Made by a program: the position numbers and the translations under genes. Below are positions 52,424 to 61,053 of a DNA stretch of 64,000 nucleotides, one piece after another. Each line of letters begins with the position of its first letter. Position 1 is the first letter of the stretch. The notes under the pieces were generated by a model. The model had not been told where the DNA came from, searched no databases, and worked only from the letters and a program-made list of their open reading frames with translations. The DNA is from Ktedonobacter sp. SOSP1-85 (GTDB taxonomy: Bacteria > Chloroflexota > Ktedonobacteria > Ktedonobacterales > Ktedonobacteraceae), in contig NZ_BNJI01000001.1 of the NCBI RefSeq assembly GCF_016587415.1, forward strand, positions 4,255,501 to 4,319,500, in the 5' to 3' direction.

Positions 52424-55027
52424 TTATTTGACGGAAGCTAGCCATTCGCGGACCTCTTCGGCATTGCCATGACCTATCTGTTCTAAAATCTTTAAGCTTT
52501 GTTCACCTAATTGTTGTGCTTCTTGTCCATGTCCTTGTAAGGCGGCAATGCGTGCTCGACCATATTGAGCCTGGGCTTTTTGATCGATAGCACCTTCTGG
52601 AAGAATATTTAACATCTCAGAGAAAGCGCCGTCTGCTTCTTGAAGCCTATTCTGGATAAGAAGAACATTACCCAGTTCGTATAATGCTCCTGCTGTCATC
52701 TGAGGAATACCAATTTGCCTTGACAATGCTAGGCTTTCTTGCAGGTAAGACTCTGCTTGTTTATAACTCCCTTTTTTGCCAGTTACTAAGCCCAAGTTGA
52801 TGAGCAAAATACTCGTCCATTCTCGATGTTCAATTTGGCGTGCAATGCTAAGACCTTCTATGAGATGGGCTTCTGCTTGTCCAAAGTTACCTATTCCCAT
52901 TTCTGCCGCCCCTAAATTTGCAAGTAAAGCACTCATTCGTTCACGATGCCCAACTTGGCGTGCTAATTCCAAGCCTTCTTGAAAGTACTCTTTTGCTTGT
53001 GAATAATTTCCTTGTTGACCAGCATTAACACCCAAGTTCATTAGAATAACACTTGCCATTTCGTGATCTTGCATCTGTCTAGCAAGAGTTAGACTTTCGT
53101 GTAAACATGCTATTGCTTCACTATATTCTCCTTGTAAATTTTTAACTGCTCCTAGCACTCTGAGGATAGCGCTAACACGTTTCTTGTCGTTAATTTGGCG
53201 CGCAATAGTTAGCCCCTCTTGTAGATAATGCTCAGCTTGAGAGTAATTGCCACTTTTCCAAGTAATCCAGCCCAAATCGTTTAGGAACGCGCTAATTTGC
53301 TCTAAGTCATTGTTCTCGCGTGCGAGGGTAAGCCCTTGTTGAAAGACGTCAGCTGCCTGGGGGAGTTTGCCTTGCTGCTGGAGGACCTGGCCGGTGTAGA
53401 GGAGGAGGGTGGAGAGGGAACGCTGGTCGTTGAGGGTGAGGGCGGCTTCCTGGGCGCGCTGGAGGTGTTGCTCGGCCTGGGCGTAGAGACCACGGAGCTG
53501 GAGGTAGGGGGTGAAGGCGATAGTGGCCTGGATAAGCTCGGGGAGCATGGCGAGCTGGTGGGCCTGTTCGAGGGCCGTGAGGATGGTGGGACTCTCAAGC
53601 TCAAGCTGCTCGTAGTCGCTGCTGTGCTCCGCGAGGAAGGCGCAGGTGTAGGCGACGAGGCGGCGCTGGGCGGCGTCGTGCTCGGGGGCGCGCTGGAGCT
53701 GGAGATAGGTGTAGTCGCGAATGGTCTGGTGGAGGGTGTAGCGGCTGGCCCCGCTGCTCTCCAGGATGCCGATGTCGATGAGGGTGTCGAGGATATCGAC
53801 CTCGCAGGTGGCGACGGCCAGAGCTGCCTCCTCGGAGAAGGTGTTGGGGCGCGCCGGGAAGACAGAGAGGGCATAGAAGGCCGAGCGCGTGGCCGAGCTG
53901 AGCTGCTGATCGGTGACGGCGATGACGGAGTGTAGCGAGAGCTGGATATCGCTGGTCAGGCTAGGGTGCGACTCGACGGGACCATGTGGCTCCTGAATTT
54001 GCAGGCGCTCCTCGGCGTTGCTCAGGCGCTCCAGGGCGGCGGTGATGCGGCGCGTCTGCCCGCTATAGGTCTGTTTGCGCAGGTAGTTGCCCATGAGGGT
54101 CAGGGCCAGGGGGAGGCCGCCCACGGCATGAACCAGGTCCTGGGCCTTCTGCACCTCGCGATCAACCACGCCCGGCGCCAGGAGGCGCAGCAGGGTCATG
54201 CTCTCCTCGTCGTTGAGGGCCTGGATCTTCTTCGCGCCATCCAGGGCGATAAATGAGGCGATCTCGGGATAACGCGTGGTCAGCAGGTGCGCGCAATTGG
54301 AGCCGCCAACCTTGAAGGCCAGGGCCTCCTCAGTGCTCCAGGCGTCGTCGATGACCAGGAGCATATAGCGTGTGCCAATGGCGTTATGAATGGCGCGCGC
54401 CCAGGCGTGCACATCGCTCAGAGAGGCCATCTCTGTCGCGGAGATGCCCAGAAGGGTGCCCCAGCGACTCAGCAGGCCCAGAATGTTTGGTTTAGGACCG
54501 AGACCTGCCCAGAGAATGCCATCGCGGAAATGGGTGCGTACCTCGCGGTCATGGGCCAGGGCGATGGAGAGCGTAGTCTTGCCCACGCCAGGAAGACCAT
54601 TGAGCGCGGTCAGAGCCACGTTGCCGCCCGTGAAGAGGCGGCGCTTGATATCGGCGAGCTCTTCATCGCGGCCAACCAGGCGAATGGCAGGCAGAAGCGG
54701 AACGGAGGGATCAACAATAGCCGCGGTAGGTGTGTGGGGCTCCTCGGCAGGAGATTCTACTTCATCGATATTTGAAGTGGTAGTGGCTGGGGGTTCGGAG
54801 CTTGCGTTGGGCACAAGGTCGAGTTCCTGGGCGGTCAGGCCGAAGAGCTGGCAGAGCTTGCGCCGAAAATAAGGATTGGGGCGCGTAATGCCGCGCTCCC
54901 AGCGGCTCACATTCACATGCGTGGTCCCGATCTGTTCCGCGACATCCTGTTGTGAGAGCGAGCGCGCCATCCGAGCTTCGGTGAGCTTCAGACGCGGTTG
55001 TGGCTCAGTTGAGGGAATGTGATCCAC
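52424..55027 (-). CDS. XRE-HTH + NB-ARC + TPR (STAND) regulator
   Basis: 867 residues from GTG 55027 (AAAGGA 7 nt upstream; the frame runs to 55105). An XRE-type helix-turn-helix (about 10-65, 'SQQDVAEQIGTTHVNVSRWERG') is followed by NB-ARC with Walker A 'GLPGVGKTT' (near 148) and 'LLVIDDAWS', then TPR repeats from about 500 to the end. The first about 565 residues are encoded by visibly GC-rich DNA and the rest by AT-richer DNA, with the change inside the TPR array near 53335. It is probably a ligand- or partner-triggered transcription regulator; a defence role is possible. Confidence 0.88.
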   Translation of the reverse strand: MDHIPSTEPQPRLKLTEARMARSLSQQDVAEQIGTTHVNVSRWERGITRPNPYFRRKLCQLFGLTAQELDLVPNASSEPPATTTSNIDEVESPAEEPHTPTAAIVDPSVPLLPAIRLVGRDEELADIKRRLFTGGNVALTALNGLPGVGKTTLSIALAHDREVRTHFRDGILWAGLGPKPNILGLLSRWGTLLGISATEMASLSDVHAWARAIHNAIGTRYMLLVIDDAWSTEEALAFKVGGSNCAHLLTTRYPEIASFIALDGAKKIQALNDEESMTLLRLLAPGVVDREVQKAQDLVHAVGGLPLALTLMGNYLRKQTYSGQTRRITAALERLSNAEERLQIQEPHGPVESHPSLTSDIQLSLHSVIAVTDQQLSSATRSAFYALSVFPARPNTFSEEAALAVATCEVDILDTLIDIGILESSGASRYTLHQTIRDYTYLQLQRAPEHDAAQRRLVAYTCAFLAEHSSDYEQLELESPTILTALEQAHQLAMLPELIQATIAFTPYLQLRGLYAQAEQHLQRAQEAALTLNDQRSLSTLLLYTGQVLQQQGKLPQAADVFQQGLTLARENNDLEQISAFLNDLGWITWKSGNYSQAEHYLQEGLTIARQINDKKRVSAILRVLGAVKNLQGEYSEAIACLHESLTLARQMQDHEMASVILMNLGVNAGQQGNYSQAKEYFQEGLELARQVGHRERMSALLANLGAAEMGIGNFGQAEAHLIEGLSIARQIEHREWTSILLINLGLVTGKKGSYKQAESYLQESLALSRQIGIPQMTAGALYELGNVLLIQNRLQEADGAFSEMLNILPEGAIDQKAQAQYGRARIAALQGHGQEAQQLGEQSLKILEQIGHGNAEEVREWLASVK

Positions 55028-55417
55028 GTGCCATTCCTTTCTGGGCAACAGAAAATGATAAATATGTTTAATTGAATGATAACATATGATCTTTGCTCTG
55101 TACATGTTGATCAGGCATAATTAGATCAGTAAATCTACCTGCTACGTGAGGGAATACGCGGAATGGTAGAAGCCGGGCAAGGGGGGAGGGACTGAAGCGC
55201 ATCAAACCCGGAGCGCGTAAGCGCTGGCAACTAAGGGACTGGCTGCCAGGGAGCGATGAGGAACTCTTCCCCAGAACCTTTTTTACTACTTATCCGAAAA
55301 CCTGAGCACGAAGCGCTAGTCACGCGAGTGACGTTGGGTTTCGGAATAAGATCTTAGTAAGAAGGTAGCAAAACCAGGACACAGGCATTTCCGGGCACAG
55401 GCAACAAAGGAGCTGCG
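55028..55417. other. Intergenic region with a nested hairpin
   Basis: CTTATCCGAAAACC (55289-55302) pairs imperfectly with GGTTTCGGAATAAG (55337-55350), enclosing GTCAC/GTGAC (55319-55323 and 55328-55332). The region separates the divergent STAND and hypothetical genes. No frame is supported. Confidence 0.55.
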
Positions 55418-55954
55418 ATGCATATGCAAGAGCAAGAATGCAGAGCGAATGTGTGGAATCCCGTACAGGGAACGGTGGCGACGCAGGCATATCCAGGTGT
55501 GCGGCGCGTACGCAGCATAGACCTTGTTCCATTTGAGGGCGAGGCCACACAGAACTCCGATGAATATGTCTGGGAGGGCGCGTGGGAAGCACCTGAACAT
55601 ATAGATGAATTCGCCGTTTCGGGCATACATGTTCAGAGCGAGCCACTGCACCAGGAAGCGATCGACTGGATCTACGAGGCCAGCCCGGCCGCCGAGATAA
55701 GTCGGATTACTACGCAGAAGCTTCCCCGGCAGCGTGGCCAGACCACTGGTATGACGCCGATCATCCTGGAGGCGAAGTCCACGCAATCCGCGGCGACGCA
55801 GGTAGAGCAACATGTACCCACCATGAGCAAGCACGAGCAACCTGTGAAAGGGAGACGCATCTTCCTCTGGCTATTGAGCCTGTTGGTGTTAGGAATCGTA
55901 GGCATCATAGTCTGCGGTTATCTGCTCGCCGCCATAGGCAACGGAACCCTGTAG
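55418..55954 (+). CDS. Hypothetical protein with C-terminal membrane anchor
   Basis: 178 residues. AAAGGAG lies 5 nt before the ATG. The first about 145 residues are hydrophilic, rich in Glu, Gln and Thr, with no recognised domain. One hydrophobic helix (about 149-172, after 'KGRR') follows, so the protein would be tail-anchored with its bulk in the cytoplasm. It is followed by another hypothetical gene 46 bp on and is divergent from the STAND regulator. Function unknown. Confidence 0.7.
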   Translation: MHMQEQECRANVWNPVQGTVATQAYPGVRRVRSIDLVPFEGEATQNSDEYVWEGAWEAPEHIDEFAVSGIHVQSEPLHQEAIDWIYEASPAAEISRITTQKLPRQRGQTTGMTPIILEAKSTQSAATQVEQHVPTMSKHEQPVKGRRIFLWLLSLLVLGIVGIIVCGYLLAAIGNGTL

Positions 55955-56000
55955 AGCTGTACCAATAGCGCCACGCACTCACAAGGCAGGAGAAAACAGC

Positions 56001-56531
56001 ATGCAAAGGCCAGCAACACGCAGTAAAAGCAAGATGACTTCAAGCGATCTGCGACGAGACAACGAAATCTTACACTTCTCCCTGCAAGATGCGTTGCCGC
56101 AAGGGCATATCATGGCCCTTAATCCCAAATTTGGTACGCTCTCCTATCTCTCATACGAGAGCGACCGCCTGCTGATGATCGCGCAGGAGCAATTTACCGG
56201 CACCGAGATGAGTGTTCTGCTCCCGCTGCTGGAAATGTTCCCCTACTACTGCCCATACGAAGTCCTGTACGCCAGCTTCTATAACGGCAGTGTCAGCAAG
56301 GAGAACGTCGAAGAGAGCCGCGAGAAGCTCGACCAGGCGCTGGAAGAAGGTCTATGGGACCAGGAGATGCGCCCGATTCGCGATGCCCTCTCGCGCACCC
56401 GCATCAAGCTGCGCAAGTTTGGCATTGACATCTCATCGATCCTGGCCACAGGCTACATCCTGATGGTAGCCTCAATGCCCAGGCCCATCATCAAGCCGCG
56501 CGAAATCGAGCGCGAAGCCATCGTCCTGTAA
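56001..56531 (+). CDS. Hypothetical cytoplasmic protein
   Basis: 176 residues. An AGGAG box sits 8 nt before the ATG. It looks alpha-helical, with 'LPLLEMFPYYCPYEVLYASFYNGSVSKENVEESREKLDQALEEG' resembling a winged-helix or transcriptional-regulator C-terminal region (OmpR-like helix pattern), but I cannot assign a family. It probably forms an operon with the tail-anchored protein. Function unknown. Confidence 0.7.
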   Translation: MQRPATRSKSKMTSSDLRRDNEILHFSLQDALPQGHIMALNPKFGTLSYLSYESDRLLMIAQEQFTGTEMSVLLPLLEMFPYYCPYEVLYASFYNGSVSKENVEESREKLDQALEEGLWDQEMRPIRDALSRTRIKLRKFGIDISSILATGYILMVASMPRPIIKPREIEREAIVL

Positions 56532-56951
56532 CCAACAGCCCAAGTAGCTGCGTACGCCAGGGCACAGCCCAAGTAGCCGCGTACGCAAGTAGCGGGCCAA
56601 ACACCGGGTTTGAGCAAAGGGTGCCATACACCACACCGTCCCTTTGCTCCCTCACCCCCGGTCGGCATGCGTGGGGTTTTGCGGTCCCCCCACGCATCCG
56701 ATGCGGGTTCTTTTTTATTTTTGGCGCCGTTCGAGGTAATGGCTGGTTGCTTTTGGATTGGTGTTGGGTATACACTAATAGGGTGAAGGGTGAGCATTTC
56801 TGTTTTCCCCCGTTTTTCTCCTCTGAGAAGATGTACGGTGAGCCTGCGGGCCTGTGTATAAGCATGACCACAGTGGAATATTTCTCTGTATTACGTGGTG
56901 TGAGTTTGGTGTTGGGCCTGGTTCTATGCTTTTTTGATATTATGAGGTCTT
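56532..56951. other. Intergenic region with direct repeats and a terminator
   Basis: CAGCCCAAGTAGC-Y-GCGTACGC is repeated at 56536-56557 and 56565-56586 (21 of 22 identical). A terminator hairpin follows at 56667. A frame at 56621-57085 overlaps these and is not supported. Confidence 0.6.
56667..56716 (+). terminator. 10-bp hairpin with downstream T-run
   Basis: ATGCGTGGGG (56667-56676) and CCCCACGCAT (56688-56697) pair exactly; TTTTTT follows at 56711-56716. It would end the transcript of the two hypothetical genes, although the T-run is 13 nt past the stem. Confidence 0.6.
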
Positions 56952-57374
56952 ATGAAAAAGTTGGTGCATTTCTCTGCTTTCTGGCGGCAGTTCCAGTTGA
57001 CGCGGGCGGATCTGGCCTATGGGGCGCGCCTGATCCTGGTCGTACTGCCGCCTTTGCTTATTGGTCCCGCTATTGGTCAGAGTAAACTGGCGGCCATGGG
57101 GATGCTGGGTGGATTGTATACAGCCATTGGTGGCACGAGTGGACGCTATCGCGACCGGGTGGTGGATATGCTGTGTATCGCGAGCGGCATGGCCATAATT
57201 GCCTTCCTGGCGAGTGGCCTGAGCGTTAGCGGCGTTGTACTGGCGATAGCGGCCGCTCTGTTGATTCCTTTTATTTTGAAGGCCGGGCCGCCGCATTCCC
57301 CTCGCCTTCAGGCAGGGGTTAGGCGGCCCCTCTCGCTCTATTCTAGCATGGTATGGCATACCATGCTAGAATAG
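56952..57374 (+). pseudogene. FUSC-family membrane protein, N-terminal fragment (split by IS)
   Basis: The first about 110 residues (to about 57281) are FUSC-like: a start 'MKKLVHFSAFWRQFQLTRADLAYGARL', then three or four membrane helices. A GAGG box 4 nt before the ATG supports the start. The rest of this frame is read from the left end of an IS605-type element and stops at 57374. The remaining FUSC sequence continues after the element at 59030. The intact protein would have been about 775 residues, a membrane exporter-like protein similar to YccS/aromatic-acid exporters. Confidence 0.82.
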
Positions 57375-57377
57375 AGC
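57335..57377 (+). repeat. 43-bp palindrome at the tnpA start
   Basis: Arms 57335-57355 and 57357-57377 are exact reverse complements around one central G. The right arm ends 2 nt before the tnpA ATG and contains its AGAATAGAG leader. In read-through RNA the ribosome-binding region would be locked in a stem. Confidence 0.92.
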
Positions 57378-57379
57378 GT

Positions 57380-57778
57380 ATGAGAGAACAACATACGAAG
57401 CATGCCATATATAAAATAGCATACCATTTTGTATGGTGTCCCAAGTATCGCAAGACTATTCTGGTGGGGAATATCGCCACGTTTATTGAGGAAGAAATCA
57501 GGCGATTATGTGAGGCGAATACTTGGGAGATCGGCGCACTCAATGTACAGGAAGACCACGTTCACCTCTTTTTGAGTGCGCCACCCGCTATTGCGCCCTC
57601 TCTCATTGTTAATACCCTCAAAGGGATTACTGCGAGACAAGTCTTTAAGCAGCATCCCGAAGTCAAAAAACAACTGTGGGGTGGGAATTTCTGGTCTCGC
57701 AGTTACTACGTTGGCACCGTCGGAGACATGACCGAGGAAACCGTCAAAAAATATATCGAGTTGGGACAAGGGACATGA
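57380..57778 (+). CDS. tnpA: IS200/IS605-family transposase TnpA (Y1)
   Basis: 132 residues from ATG 57380. The fold is the small HUH single-strand transposase: 'FVWCPKYRK' start, HUH 'EDHVHLFLSAPP' (His near 59-61), and the catalytic Tyr in 'VKKYIELG' near the C-terminus. 'GGNFWSRSYYVGTVGD' is a family signature. It cuts and joins single strands at the element's hairpin ends. The stop overlaps the tnpB start (ATGA). Confidence 0.95.
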   Translation: MREQHTKHAIYKIAYHFVWCPKYRKTILVGNIATFIEEEIRRLCEANTWEIGALNVQEDHVHLFLSAPPAIAPSLIVNTLKGITARQVFKQHPEVKKQLWGGNFWSRSYYVGTVGDMTEETVKKYIELGQGT

Positions 57779-58995
57779 GAAAAACGTACAAGTACCGTTT
57801 AGCTCCCAATAAGACGGTGGAGAACAAACTCCATTGGGTTCTGGCACGTTGTCGAGAACTCTACAATGCGGGTCTTTCCGAGAGGAAGGATGCTTACCGT
57901 ATGGCGGGCAAATCGATCACCTACTATGATCAACAAAATGTCCTTCCAGAGATCAAGGCAAAGATCAGAGAAGAGTATCAGGATATCGCTGCTCATGTCC
58001 TGCAAGATGTGTTAAAACGACTGGACAAGGCATTTCAACGGTTTTTTGATCGCTGTGCCAAAGGCCAGAAACCAGGATACCCGCGTTTTCAGGGTCGTAA
58101 CCGCTATAACTCGTTTACCTACCCGGACGGCGCTGGCTGGAAATTGGATCAACAAACACGCCCGCCTGATAAGAAGGGCATGGTCAGAGTCAATCTGAAA
58201 TTGACGAAGATTGGAACAGTGAAACTGCACCTGCATCGAGACATGATAGGCAAAGTCAAAACCTTGACCATCAAGCGCGAGGGAGAGCATTGGTATGCCT
58301 GTTTTAGCTGCGAAGTGGACAAGCCGGAAGCCTTGCCTAGCAGCTATGAGGATGTAGGGATAGACCTGGGTGTGACTCACTTTGCCGCCCTGTCCAATGG
58401 TGAATTCCTTGAGAACCCGCGCCATTATCGGAGAGCAGAGAACAAGCTCAAGAAGCTACAAGAGTCCTTGTCTCGCAAGAAGCGCGGCAGTCATCGCAGA
58501 GCGAAGGCAGTGAAGCGCGTGGCAAAGGCCCATCGTAAGGTCCGCAATCAGCGTGCCGACTTCGCTCACAAAGCCTCAAGAAAGCTCGTCAATCGCTATC
58601 AAGTGATCGTGCTTGAGGATCTCACCATGGCCAATCTGGTGAAACAGCCCAAGCCGAAGCAGGACGAAGAGACAGGACAGTATTTGCCTAATGGGGCGGC
58701 GGCCAAAGCGGGATTAAACAAATCAATAGCCGACGCTGGTTGGAGTCAATTTGTGGGAATGTGTACGTACAAGGCAGCATGGGCCGGGCGTACTCTCGTA
58801 CAAGTTGATCCTAAGTACACCAGCCAGATTTGCCCGAATTGCGGGAATGTACGCAAGAAGACGTTAGAAGAGCGGTGGCATTCTTGTACGTGTGGGTGTG
58901 AACTGGATCGGGATACGGCCTCAGCGAAGGTCATCCTCGGTATCGGACGAAAACAGCTTTCGGTCGGGACGCGGCCAACGCGGGCAACTGCGTAG
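57775..58995 (+). CDS. tnpB: TnpB RNA-guided nuclease of the IS605-type element
   Basis: 406 residues from ATG 57775; the open frame starts at 57676 but overlaps tnpA by too much. RuvC-I 'VGIDLGVTHFAAL' (Asp near 197), RuvC-II 'VIVLEDLTMANLV' (Glu present), a zinc finger 'CPNCGNVRKKTLEERWHSCTCG' pattern, and RuvC-III 'ELDRDTASAK' form a canonical catalytic triad. It thus contrasts with the relocated-Glu TnpB at 26388. The guide RNA would be expected over the 3' end and right terminus (about 58850-59029). Confidence 0.94.
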   Translation: MRKTYKYRLAPNKTVENKLHWVLARCRELYNAGLSERKDAYRMAGKSITYYDQQNVLPEIKAKIREEYQDIAAHVLQDVLKRLDKAFQRFFDRCAKGQKPGYPRFQGRNRYNSFTYPDGAGWKLDQQTRPPDKKGMVRVNLKLTKIGTVKLHLHRDMIGKVKTLTIKREGEHWYACFSCEVDKPEALPSSYEDVGIDLGVTHFAALSNGEFLENPRHYRRAENKLKKLQESLSRKKRGSHRRAKAVKRVAKAHRKVRNQRADFAHKASRKLVNRYQVIVLEDLTMANLVKQPKPKQDEETGQYLPNGAAAKAGLNKSIADAGWSQFVGMCTYKAAWAGRTLVQVDPKYTSQICPNCGNVRKKTLEERWHSCTCGCELDRDTASAKVILGIGRKQLSVGTRPTRATA

Positions 58996-59029
58996 AAGCC
59001 TCTCCATTCTATGGGGAGGTACGTTCACT

Positions 59030-61021
59030 ATGTTGGGAATATTTGGGACCTCAGCGGGGCGTGTGGGTCTACTGGTTACAATTGTCTTTGCCATGGTATT
59101 GAGTGAGGAGGGGAGCTGGCAGACCGGTATCTATGTGGCACTGTCTATGCTCATCTGTGGCCTGTGGGCCATAGTGCCGACACTGTTGCTGTGGCCGCTG
59201 AGACCCTACCAGCCGGAGAGACAGGCTGTGGCGAGCTATTACCGGGCGCTGGCCGTCTTTTGTAGTGCGCTTGAGGGCCCAATGCATGACGAGGGGCAGC
59301 GGAAAGCCCTCAAGCGCGTGCGTGGAGCGGTCTGGCAGACCTATAACCAGGCGCATAGCATGGTGGTTGCTGTGCATGCCGGGTCGGAGGAGACGCCCCT
59401 GCCTTTGCAGCGCCTCTTCCTCTTAACCCTGCACGCGGACCACTTCTTTCAGACGGCAATCTCACTGGCAAAGTTTGGCGAATCAATGCCACAGGTGGCG
59501 CGTGTGGAACCTGTGCGCCAGGCATTGAACGTGGCGGTCAGCGAGTTTGGGCGTGTCTTGCGTCAGGTGGCTGCCTCGGCCCTGAATGAGAAGGTGCTGG
59601 TAGAGACGAATGAACTGAATCGCAGGCTGGTAGAGGTGAAGGCGCGTGAGGATGAGTTGCGACGCCACATGCAGTCCCTGATGGCGCGCTACGCGGCGGA
59701 GCCAGTGGGGCGCGCGAGTACCCTAACGAGGGTTCACCTGACGCGGCTGGTGGATGAGGAAGATTATAAGGGGATGATGCAGGTCTTGCAGGTGTTGCGA
59801 ACCTTCCACCAGGTAAGCAATGCCCTGCTGGTAATCGTCGCGATGCTGAAGCAACAGGACCAGGAAGAGAGCTTGCTCCAAACGGCGCTGCGCCTGGCCT
59901 ATCGCCAGGAGGTAAAGCGCAAGAATCTCCTGGAGACCTTAAAGACCCAGTTCACGATGCAGTCGGCCACCTTTCGCCATGCCCTGAGAATCGGCCTGGC
60001 GATGGGGGTTGCCACAGCGATCTATAGACTGTTTGAGATACCGCATGGTTTCTGGATTGCCCTGACGATCATGGTGTGCCTCAAGCCGAATTATAGTACC
60101 TCGAACCAGAAACTGGCGCAGCGCTTTATAGGCACATGTATTGGCGCCTGCATTGCCGCCGCGCTGGTCGCCCTCGTACGCGTGCCATCCGAGATGCTGC
60201 TGCTACTGGCGGTCTTTGGCTTTATCGGCTTCTGCTACTACCAGCGCAACTATCGCGTCTTCGTGATGTTTATCGCCCCCTTCTCCCTGTTGCTTAACTC
60301 CATGGCCATGCCGGGTCAATGGGAGATAGCTCTTCTGCGCGTGGGCTGTACGCTGCTGGGCTGTCTACTGTCGCTGCTAGCGGTGCGCTTCCTCTGGCCG
60401 GAGTGGGAGCGTGAGCGCCTGCCCAAACGGCTGGCAAAGGCCATCGCTGCCAACCGCGATTACCTGCGGCGCGTGCTGGCGGGCTACGAGGGCCAGGAGA
60501 GCAGCATTAACGGTATACATAAAGTATATAAAGCCATGTCACTGGCCAACGCCGATGTCGCGAGTGCCTTTCAGAGCCTCATGGACGAGCCAAAGGGGCA
60601 GAGGGGAGATGTCGAGCGCTGGGACGCCTTGATTACCTATAATCAGCAGCTCGCCGATTGTATTACCGCGCTCTCCGCGCACATCCCGTTGATGGTGCGC
60701 GAACGGCGCAATCTCCCTCGCCTGGAGCGCTTCGCTAGAACCATAGACAACGTCTTATACCAGATCGAGGAGACGCTCCTTGAAGGCAAGCAGACGCAGG
60801 AGGTAAGCGGCCTGGTGGAGAACCTGCAAGAGTTGCAGGCGACCCTGCAAAGCCTGATTGCCGAGCGCCTGAGCTGGCAGCGAGCCAAGCATATGCAGAC
60901 CCAGGCCATGAGCGCTCGTCGCCAGGCCTTGAAAGACCTCGTCCCCATGATGCTGGTTCTCGACGAGATCGCCCAATACACCACCGGCATGTGGAATACC
61001 GTGAAGATAGGAATACAGTAG
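59030..61021 (+). pseudogene. FUSC-family membrane protein, C-terminal fragment (663 residues)
   Basis: The reading frame continues the FUSC protein after the IS, from ATG 59030 in frame with 'GTSAGRVGLLVTIVFAMVLSEEGSW'. GGGGAGG in the right-end hairpin (59013-59019) sits 10 nt before this ATG, so the fragment could still be translated. It contains the end of the first helix bundle, a soluble middle region (about 100-340), and the second FUSC bundle ('FEIPHGFWIALTIMVCLKPNYSTS', about 345-490). A long C-terminal helical region follows. Without its first helices it is probably non-functional. Confidence 0.82.
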
Positions 61022-61046
61022 CCGCATACGCCAGTAGCGGCTACTG
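61016..61046 (+). terminator. 10-bp hairpin overlapping the FUSC stop
   Basis: CAGTAGCCGC (61016-61025) and GCGGCTACTG (61037-61046) pair exactly. The loop sequence gives ACGCCAGTAGCGG, also found in the repeat at 45851. No T-run follows. Confidence 0.65.
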
Positions 61047-61053
61047 TGGGGGA

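Larger units (their letters stand above)
57282..59029 (+). mobile_element. IS200/IS605-type element inserted in the FUSC gene
   Basis: It encodes Y1 transposase TnpA and TnpB. The left end has a structured region (57285-57329, stems GGGCCGCC/GGCGGCCC and CCCCT/AGGGG); the right end has CCTCTCCAT/ATGGGGAGG at 58999-59019. The exact ends are approximate, because the target site cannot be fixed without an empty copy. Both genes look intact, so it may be active or recently inserted. Confidence 0.85.

Noticed and set aside
53302-53935. Long frames in other phases within the STAND gene
   Set aside because: Low-complexity Ser/Pro/Thr or Glu/Gly translations caused by GC-rich coding DNA of the real gene.
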